10,912 nt of DNA, taken from Planctomycetota bacterium. Its GTDB lineage: Bacteria; Planctomycetota; UBA8742; SKZP01. A model generated the notes under the pieces. The model saw only the letters and a list, made by a program, of their open reading frames with translations, was not told the DNA's origin and made no database searches. Every line of letters begins with the position of its first letter. The first letter of the stretch is position 1. The DNA lies in contig SKZP01000280.1 in NCBI GenBank assembly GCA_007127275.1, positions 1-10,912 of the forward strand. The letters are read 5' to 3'. A program made the translations under genes and the position numbers. Shown piece by piece: positions 1 to 4,911 of the stretch.

Positions 1-822
1 CGGCCGCACCTTTTCGTCGTAGTGCGCGCGCACCTCCTTTTTCTTCGTCATCCCGAAGGTGCTGCACACACGGCGGTGCGCCTGAAAGGTCATGCCGCCA
101 AAGGGCGCGTGGTAGACGTGGCGCGCAAAGCCGTCGAAGAAGTCGACGTCGCCGCCGCAGACCTCAACGAAGTGGGCGAGCGAGCCCTCCAGCGCGTCAA
201 GGTAGGCATACAGGCTGCCTTGGTTGTTGCCCATTTCAATGGTGCTCGTCGGTCGAAAGGTGTCGGCGACCTCCTGCGTCCAGTAGCCGGCCTTGTCGAG
301 CTCCACCTCAATGATTTGCGGCTCGGTACTGAGCAACAGGGCCACCCCGGCGCCGCCGAGCACGAACTCGTGCTCCTTGCCAATCTGCTTGCGGCTGAAG
401 TCGCTGGTAATCACCAGCGCCTTCTTGCCCGGGCGCACGCCAGCGGCAAGCCAGTGCAGCGCCATCATGTAGCCGGCACTGCCGGAGTAGCAGGCGTGCT
501 TTGTCTCGAAGTTGCGGCAGGTATTCGGCAGCCCGAGCAGTCGCTGTACGTAGGTGCTGACGGGTTTGCCGAAGTCCACGGAACTTTCCGTGCCGACAAT
601 CAAGAGTTCAATGTCCTGCTTGTCTTCCTCGCTGAGCAGATCCTTGGCGGCATTGACCGCGAGAGTGACCGTATCCTCGAACAGCGGCACCACGGTACGC
701 TGCTCGACGAAAAGGTGGTCAATGGTCTCGCTGACCGGAACCTCGCGCGCCTCGGCAAGTTCGCGAATGTCCAAGACGAGGCTCGAGGGGTAGATGCTTA
801 GTTTTTCAATGCCAACCTTCAT
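1..822 (-). CDS. 3-hydroxy-3-methylglutaryl-CoA synthase-family protein (3' end outside window)
   Basis: Members of this family condense acetyl-CoA with a beta-ketoacyl-CoA or beta-ketoacyl-carrier protein (HMG-CoA formation in the mevalonate route, or beta-branching in polyketide pathways). The first 274 residues are in the window; family members are usually about 390-420 residues, so roughly 70% is visible. The start MKVGIEKLSIY matches the family N-terminus. The catalytic triad is present: Glu79 in VGTESSVD, Cys111 in KHACYSGSAG (the acylated nucleophile) and His238 in YHAPFGGM. The first two numbers equal those of S. aureus MvaS. The HAPFGGM..QAHR stretch recalls the PksG-like/beta-branching branch, but this is from memory. 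No clear Shine-Dalgarno precedes the ATG; it is chosen by family N-terminus. The gene lies downstream of nadB, separated by a repeat element, so it probably has its own promoter. Family assignment is firm; the exact substrate is unknown. Confidence 0.88.
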   Translation of the reverse strand, partial: MKVGIEKLSIYPSSLVLDIRELAEAREVPVSETIDHLFVEQRTVVPLFEDTVTLAVNAAKDLLSEEDKQDIELLIVGTESSVDFGKPVSTYVQRLLGLPNTCRNFETKHACYSGSAGYMMALHWLAAGVRPGKKALVITSDFSRKQIGKEHEFVLGGAGVALLLSTEPQIIEVELDKAGYWTQEVADTFRPTSTIEMGNNQGSLYAYLDALEGSLAHFVEVCGGDVDFFDGFARHVYHAPFGGMTFQAHRRVCSTFGMTKKKEVRAHYDEKVRP

Positions 823-963
823 GATGGTAGTGGGCAGTCTTTAAGGATGCAGAAAGAGATAATGAACGGCGAGAGCACACGACAAGCGTGCGAAGTTGCG
901 TCATTGCGGTAGCCCAAGCCTAGCACGCCCCGTGTCTCCGTGCCACAGCAGGCGGAGCAGACC
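823..963. other. Intergenic leader upstream of the HMG-CoA synthase-like gene
   Basis: This non-coding stretch should hold the promoter of the minus-strand gene that starts at 822. The best minus-strand pair I can see is TTGTCG (885-880) and CATTAT (864-859), but the spacer is only 15 bases, so this is weak. Open frames on either strand here lack recognisable protein families and I do not call them. The rest of the 382-bp gap (to 1204) is filled by the repeat element described separately. Confidence 0.3.
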
Positions 964-964
964 G
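953..964 (+). repeat. Left copy of 12-bp direct repeat flanking the palindromic element
   Basis: CGGAGCAGACCG is identical and in the same orientation as the copy at 1164-1175, just outside the opposite end of the inverted repeat. Two bases overlap the left arm. Direct repeats at the edges of an inverted repeat are the usual sign of target duplication on insertion. Confidence 0.6.
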
Positions 965-999
965 TGCATCCCGCAGGTGGGGAAGTCTGGACCAAGCAC

Positions 1000-1015
1000 A
1001 CGGGCCGCGGCCCGT
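1000..1015. repeat. GC-rich perfect palindrome inside the repeat element
   Basis: ACGGGCCGCGGCCCGT is its own reverse complement over 16 bases and could form a cruciform or RNA hairpin. It is the left counterpart of the hairpin at 1107-1130. Confidence 0.7.
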
Positions 1016-1106
1016 GGGTCGAGCCCCGAAATTCAACCCGTAAACGTTTGGGATCCAAGAAACCCAGGGGCAACGGGCACGCCCCGTGGATCCAACTTTG
1101 GTTCGG

Positions 1107-1130
1107 GCCCACGGGCCGCAGCCCGTGGGC
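1107..1130. repeat. Strong hairpin (10-bp stem, 4-base loop) inside the repeat element
   Basis: GCCCACGGGC (1107-1116) pairs perfectly with GCCCGTGGGC (1121-1130) around the loop CGCA. In the nadB transcript it would follow the stop codon by about 75 bases and could protect the 3' end or slow polymerase. No T-tract follows on either strand, so it is not a standard intrinsic terminator. Confidence 0.7.
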
Positions 1131-1163
1131 TTCGTCACAATTTCCCACCTGCGGGATGCACGC

Positions 1164-1175
1164 CGGAGCAGACCG
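1164..1175 (+). repeat. Right copy of 12-bp direct repeat flanking the palindromic element
   Basis: CGGAGCAGACCG, identical to 953-964, beginning one base after the right arm of the inverted repeat ends at 1162. It lies about 30 bp beyond the stop codon of nadB on the minus strand. Confidence 0.6.
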
Positions 1176-1204
1176 GCAATTGTCGCACTACCTGGATCCG
1201 CAGA

Positions 1205-2806
1205 TCAGAGGACGTCGGCGACAGGGTCGAGGTCTTGCCACGTCAATTCAGTGTGAGACGGAAGTGTCTCCGTTGCATGTAGCGACTCGTACAGGAAGTG
1301 TGCGCCGCGGCTTTCCGTCCGCGAGGCGGCGGCATGCACAATCAGGCGCGCGGCCAGAAGCATGTTCTCCACTTCGAACGTTGCTCGGGGGGTGTTGCTG
1401 GACTCCGTGGAACGGCTACGCCGGCGCCTCGTTTGCGCCATCTCGGCAAGTTGCTGGGCTGCGCTGTGCAAGCCTGACTTGGAGCGTTGGAGGCCGCAAT
1501 GCTGCCACATCAGCCGCGCAATCTCGGAGCGTGTGGCGGTACCACTCGACGGCCGGCGTGCGCATGTCACTTCGGTCGCAGATTCAGCAACGTGTGGAGT
1601 GAAGCCCGCCAAAGGCACCGGCACCGTTTGCGCATGCTCGGCGGCCCGTACCGCGAAGACCAGCGCTTCGAGCAGGCTGTTCGACGCAAGGCGGTTGGCA
1701 CCGTGCAAGCCCGTGGAGGCGACTTCGCCGACGGCATACAACCCGGCGACGTCGGTTTCACCATGCAGGCCGGTACGCACGCCGCCGCAGTGGTAGTGGG
1801 CCGCAGGGACCACGGGGATGGGCTCACGCCGTGGATCTACCCTGTGTTCGAGGCAAAGCGCCACCACGTTGGGAAAACGTAATTGCAGCCACGTCGAATC
1901 AAGTGCGGTCGCGTCAAGGTAGACGCACGGCTCGTCTCGTTCGCGCAGTCGCAACGCAATCTCGCGTGCCACGACGTCGCGAGGTGCGAGACTGTCGACA
2001 AACCGCTTACCGGCGGCGTCGCGCAACATTGCCCCTTCGCCGCGCAACGCCTCGGTGATTACCGGGCGGTCCTCCTCGGTCGTGTAGAGGCAGGTCGGAT
2101 GAAACTGCACGAACTCGAGGTCGCGCAACGTGCAGCCAACACGAGCCGCCAAGGCAAGCCCGTCGCCGGTCGCCGTCCGCGGATTCGTTGTGTACCGGAA
2201 AAGTCGGCCGAGCCCGCCGGTGGCAAGCACGGTACCCCGCGCATGGAGGTGCCGCTGCTGCATTTGCCTGGCGGCGCCATAACCCGTGACCACGCAACAG
2301 CCGTGGCAGCGGCCGTGCTCGTCGGTGAGCAGGGCACGTGCCGAGGTGTGCGCAGTCAACGTGATGTTCGGGCAAGCCCTAGCGGCCGCAAGCAGAGTGC
2401 GCATCAGTTCCGCGCCGGTGGCGTCGGCGGCATGCACGACTCGTCGGTTGCTGTGCCCCCCTTCACGGGCCAACGCCAGTTTCCTGTTGTCCGCATCTCG
2501 CGCAAGCCGCATTCCCAACTCGAGCAACCGGCTGACCTGAGCAGGGCCCTCGCGAATCACCATCTCGGCCACCTCGCGCTCAACCAAGCCCGCACCTGCC
2601 GCGAGCGTGTCGGCGAGATGTGCCTCTGGAGAGTCGGCCGGGTCGAGTACCGCGGCAATGCCCCCTTGGGCAAGTTGCGTCGCCGAGTCCGCAAGGGCAC
2701 CCTTCGCCAGTACGCAGACGCGGCCGTGCTGTGCCGCGTGAAGCGCAAACCACAAGCCGGCCACACCCGCGCCAATCACGAGGTAGTCGGTTCGCTCAAC
2801 CTGCAC
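1205..2806 (-). CDS. nadB: L-aspartate oxidase
   Basis: This FAD flavoprotein oxidises L-aspartate to iminoaspartate, the first step of de novo NAD synthesis in bacteria; NadA normally takes the product. The 533-residue length fits the family. The dinucleotide-binding motif GAGVAGL is at residues 12-18, followed by the NadB hallmark stretch TQLAQGGIAAVL. Further family motifs are REGGHSNRRVVHAADATG, FVQFHPTCLY, EALRGEGAMLRDAAGKRF, PRDVVAREI, HYHCGGV and GLHGANRLASNSLLEA. SRGAHF near the C-terminus is also typical. I chose the GTG at 2806 because GAGGAG (2819-2814) lies 7 bases upstream and translation then begins just before the flavin motif; longer in-frame starts add an unlikely tail. It overlaps the end of the hisC-like gene by 11 bp, so the two are probably co-translated. 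No nadA or nadC is in the window. Confidence 0.93.
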   Translation of the reverse strand: MQVERTDYLVIGAGVAGLWFALHAAQHGRVCVLAKGALADSATQLAQGGIAAVLDPADSPEAHLADTLAAGAGLVEREVAEMVIREGPAQVSRLLELGMRLARDADNRKLALAREGGHSNRRVVHAADATGAELMRTLLAAARACPNITLTAHTSARALLTDEHGRCHGCCVVTGYGAARQMQQRHLHARGTVLATGGLGRLFRYTTNPRTATGDGLALAARVGCTLRDLEFVQFHPTCLYTTEEDRPVITEALRGEGAMLRDAAGKRFVDSLAPRDVVAREIALRLRERDEPCVYLDATALDSTWLQLRFPNVVALCLEHRVDPRREPIPVVPAAHYHCGGVRTGLHGETDVAGLYAVGEVASTGLHGANRLASNSLLEALVFAVRAAEHAQTVPVPLAGFTPHVAESATEVTCARRPSSGTATRSEIARLMWQHCGLQRSKSGLHSAAQQLAEMAQTRRRRSRSTESSNTPRATFEVENMLLAARLIVHAAASRTESRGAHFLYESLHATETLPSHTELTWQDLDPVADVL

Positions 2807-3920
2807 CGCTGTACTCCTCAGCAAGTGCTGCGAGCAAGGTGTCCACCTGCGGCACGAGCCCCGCACTGATGCGCAGCGTGCCGGCGAGCAGCGGTTGTTT
2901 GCTGACGTCGCGAACGAGGATGCCGCGTCCTTTCAGTGCGGCGGCAATCCGCGGAGCGGCCTCGTCGCCGACAAAGGCGAGCACGGCGTTGGCCTCGCCG
3001 ACGAACGTGGGGACCTCCAACGCGGCAAGCCCCTCGATCAAGCGCTGCTTGCCTTCGAGCACCGCGGCGAGCCGTTGCGAAATCGCCTGCGGCTCGAGCA
3101 TCAATGCCCGCGTGGCACGCATCGCCACGGCATTGACGCTGTACGGCGAGCGCACCCGGGACAACACCTCAATCACCGACGGATGCGCCACCGCCCAGCC
3201 AATGCGCAGCCCGGCAAGGCCGAGCGCCTTCGAAAAGGAACCGGTGACCACGAGGTTGCGCATGCGAGTCACCGCCGGCTCGCCGGCACCGAGGCTGTGG
3301 CCGCCGCACACCAACGCCTGCGGAGCAAAATCCGCGTAGGCCTCGTCGACCACAATCAGCGACTCCGGAAACTCCTTGGCAAGCTCCACCCACGTCTGCG
3401 GCTCGGCCCACGTGCCGGTCGGGTTCGTCGGGCTCGGCACAAACAGCCCCTTGGCGCCGGATTCGAGTGCCGCGCAGATGCCGGTGAGGTCGAAGGCGAA
3501 CGGCGGTTTCTCACCCAGCGGCACCTCGACGGTGTGCGCGCCAATCAGCTTCAGATACAGCGGGTACATGGGAAACGACGGGGTCACGACGACCCCCGTG
3601 TCCCCGGCGTCGAAGTAGCTCTGCACGATGATGCGCAGCCCCTCGTCGCTGCCGGCGAAGATGCAGACGCACTCCGGCTCCACACCGAGGTACGTCGCCA
3701 ACTCCGCGGTGAACGCTTCATACTCGGGATACGCGGCCAACTCCTCGCCGGGCGTGGCGCGAATGGCCTCGAGCACATGCTCGGGTGTCTCGCCGGTGTA
3801 CTCGCTCAGGTCGAGGCGCAGCTTGCCGTGGCGCCCCTCGGCTTTGGCGAAGCCGGGGGTGGCGGCGACGGACGGGCGCGGCTGCGGGGCCTCGGCGGTG
3901 CGTGTCTGCTCGCGTGGCAT
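2796..3920 (-). CDS. HisC-family PLP-dependent aminotransferase (histidinol-phosphate aminotransferase-like)
   Basis: A fold-type I, class I/II aminotransferase of 374 residues, soluble and cytoplasmic. HisC enzymes transfer an amino group between glutamate and imidazole-acetol phosphate in histidine synthesis; relatives act on other amino acids or decarboxylate threonine phosphate (CobD). Visible motifs are AGSDEGLRIIV (89-99), SPTNPTG (163-169), the aspartate motif DEAYADF (192-198), the PLP lysine K231 in GSFSKALGLAGLRIGW, and a C-terminal LRISAG that supplies the carboxylate-binding arginine. The first 35 residues or so are a low-complexity extension. The ATG at 3920 follows a strong AAAAAAGGAG ribosome-binding site. 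There is no other his gene nearby: the gene is coupled to nadB and diverges from a molybdenum-hydroxylase operon, so a role outside histidine synthesis is possible. Family is secure, substrate is not. Confidence 0.85.
   Translation of the reverse strand: MPREQTRTAEAPQPRPSVAATPGFAKAEGRHGKLRLDLSEYTGETPEHVLEAIRATPGEELAAYPEYEAFTAELATYLGVEPECVCIFAGSDEGLRIIVQSYFDAGDTGVVVTPSFPMYPLYLKLIGAHTVEVPLGEKPPFAFDLTGICAALESGAKGLFVPSPTNPTGTWAEPQTWVELAKEFPESLIVVDEAYADFAPQALVCGGHSLGAGEPAVTRMRNLVVTGSFSKALGLAGLRIGWAVAHPSVIEVLSRVRSPYSVNAVAMRATRALMLEPQAISQRLAAVLEGKQRLIEGLAALEVPTFVGEANAVLAFVGDEAAPRIAAALKGRGILVRDVSKQPLLAGTLRISAGLVPQVDTLLAALAEEYSGAG
2814..2819 (-). promoter_or_regulatory. Ribosome binding site deciding the nadB GTG start
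   Basis: On the minus strand GAGGAG lies 7 bases before the GTG at 2806, inside the last codons of the hisC-like gene. It favours this start over the longer in-frame reading that would begin at 2866. Confidence 0.65.
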
Positions 3921-3939
3921 GAGCGACTCCTTTTTTCGC

Positions 3940-3968
3940 TTGCGCCTCGAATGGCCACCAACTAAACT
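3940..3968 (+). promoter_or_regulatory. Possible rightward promoter for the molybdenum-hydroxylase operon
   Basis: TTGCGC (3940-3945) and TAAACT (3963-3968) are separated by 17 bases; the -10 matches four of six consensus bases and the -35 three. Transcription would begin near 3975, within the palindrome at 3971-3984, leaving a leader of under 40 bases before the ATG at 4012. The spacing is ideal but the match is modest. Confidence 0.3.
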
Positions 3969-3992
3969 AGAACGAACGTTCGTTATATGCAA
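3963..3992 (-). promoter_or_regulatory. Possible leftward promoter for hisC-like/nadB
   Basis: On the minus strand TTGCAT (3992-3987) and TAGTTT (3969-3964) are 17 bases apart. Each matches only three of six consensus bases, so this is weak by sequence alone. If real, the 14-bp palindrome would lie between -35 and -10, a classic place for a repressor site. The resulting leader to the ATG at 3920 would be about 35-40 bases. Confidence 0.25.
3971..3984. promoter_or_regulatory. Perfect 14-bp palindrome, probable TetR-family operator
   Basis: AACGAACGTTCGTT equals its own reverse complement. It stands in the AT-richer 91-bp gap between two divergent transcription units, the position and size expected for a TetR-type operator. 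The regulator encoded at 7949-8638 in the same operon is the natural candidate to bind it, giving autoregulation and possible control of the hisC-like/nadB unit as well. I found no second full copy in the window; only partial CGAACGTT is present inside nadB (near 1376). The palindrome is a direct observation; the binding partner is inference. Confidence 0.65.
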
Positions 3993-4011
3993 CCCCGCAC
4001 CTGCTTCGCAC

Positions 4012-4911
4012 ATGACCGTCACCGCCACGCTGCAACACCACCGCCCGAGAACCCTCGCCGAGGCGTGCGAACTCGGCCGGGAATTGGGTGCGCGGGCCGT
4101 TTATCTCGCCGGCGGCACCGAGCTTGTCCCGCCGGCCAACGTGGCGGGGAGGCTGCCTGGCGAGCACCTGATCAGCTTGCGTGAACTCGACGCGTTGCGC
4201 GGTGTGCAGCAAGAGGCGGACGGCACCCTGCGCGTCGGTGCGATGACCACGCTGGCCGAGCTGACGCGGGAGCCGCTTGTTGCCGAGCACTGCCCGGCAC
4301 TCGCCGAGACGGCGCGGTTGATGGCGGGCGAGCAGGTGCGGACCCTGGCGACCGTGGGCGGCAACTTTTGCGCCGCGGTGGCCTGCGCCGACTTGCCGCC
4401 GGTGTGCCTTGCGCTGGAGGCGACACTTGCGGTGCAAGGCGCCGGCGAAGAGCGCCGCGTGCCAGTCGAGGAGTTTATCCGCGGACCCCGGCGAACCGTC
4501 TTGCAGCCGGGCGAATTGCTGACGGCCCTGTGCATTCCCCCGCAGCCGAAGGGCAGCGGCACAACCACGCAGCGTTTTTCGCTGCGGCGGGGGAATGCCT
4601 TGGCTGTCGCATCCGTCTGCGCACGGCTCACCGTGGAGAACGGGCAGATTCGCGAGGCGCGTCTGGCGCTGGGGGCCGTGGCGCCGGTGCCGCGGCTCGT
4701 ACCCGCGGTCCACGAGTTGCTGGCCGGCAAGCCGGCGGATGCCGCGCTGTTCGAGACCGCCGCCCAGGCGGCCAGCGAGGCGGCACAGCCGATCAGCGAC
4801 GTGCGCGCCAGTGCCGCCTTCCGACATCAACTTGTTCAGCGCCTCGCCAAACGCGCACTGGAAGAGGCCGTGCAGCGTGCCAGCGCCCCAACCACTGAAG
4901 GTGCCGCATGA
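4012..4911 (+). CDS. FAD-binding subunit of a molybdenum hydroxylase (CoxM/YgfM-like)
   Basis: In xanthine dehydrogenase/CO dehydrogenase-type enzymes this subunit passes electrons from the [2Fe-2S] clusters through FAD to the final acceptor. The protein has 299 residues, normal for the family. The two FAD-contact motifs are AGGTELVP (33-40) and TVGGNFC (114-120), and a C-terminal CoxM-type domain follows from about residue 185, including RRGNALAVASVCARL and LALGAVAPVPRLVPAVHELL. There is no roughly 40-residue cysteine-rich insertion after the second motif, so it lacks the extra [4Fe-4S] cluster of classical 4-hydroxybenzoyl-CoA reductase beta subunits. The ATG at 4012 is the first usable in-frame start after the putative operator; no clear Shine-Dalgarno precedes it. 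Its stop overlaps the next start by ATGA (4908-4911), so it is translated together with the catalytic subunit. Confidence 0.9.
   Translation: MTVTATLQHHRPRTLAEACELGRELGARAVYLAGGTELVPPANVAGRLPGEHLISLRELDALRGVQQEADGTLRVGAMTTLAELTREPLVAEHCPALAETARLMAGEQVRTLATVGGNFCAAVACADLPPVCLALEATLAVQGAGEERRVPVEEFIRGPRRTVLQPGELLTALCIPPQPKGSGTTTQRFSLRRGNALAVASVCARLTVENGQIREARLALGAVAPVPRLVPAVHELLAGKPADAALFETAAQAASEAAQPISDVRASAAFRHQLVQRLAKRALEEAVQRASAPTTEGAA

Larger units (their letters stand above)
964..1163. repeat. MITE-like or REP/BIME-like palindromic element with terminal inverted repeats
   Basis: A non-coding block of about 200 bp with two-fold symmetry. The outer arms are an exact 19-bp inverted repeat: CGTGCATCCCGCAGGTGGG at 963-981 and its complement at 1144-1162. 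Inside these, a second pair of arms (1000-1018 and 1108-1126) matches over 18 of 19 bp in inverted orientation, and each of those folds into a GC-rich hairpin by itself. GGATCCA (1051-1057) and TGGATCC (1087-1093) form a third, inner pair. The edges carry a 12-bp direct repeat, as a target-site duplication would. The block lies between nadB and the HMG-CoA synthase-like gene, with no transposase. A mobile non-autonomous element is my inference; a BIME-type pair of REP units is the main alternative. Confidence 0.65.

Noticed and set aside
22..801. Plus-strand open frame of 259 codons
   Set aside because: It mirrors the HMG-CoA synthase-family gene on the minus strand, which has the full catalytic triad; the plus frame shows no family features.
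1107..1130. Intrinsic terminator for the hisC-like/nadB operon
   Set aside because: The stem is strong, but no run of T follows on either strand and the structure belongs to a larger symmetric element.
940..1602. Open frame running through the repeat element into the nadB region
   Set aside because: It crosses hairpins and then runs antisense to nadB; the translation is low-complexity with no family resemblance.
1883..2869. Plus-strand open frame of 328 codons across nadB
   Set aside because: It is antisense to a gene with unmistakable L-aspartate oxidase motifs and has no recognisable domain.
2895..3965. Plus-strand open frame of 356 codons across the hisC-like gene
   Set aside because: It is a shadow of the aminotransferase; no motifs and no ribosome-binding site.
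4012..4911. Beta subunit of classical 4-hydroxybenzoyl-CoA reductase
   Set aside because: The cysteine-rich insertion that holds the extra [4Fe-4S] cluster in those proteins is missing after the TVGGNFC motif.
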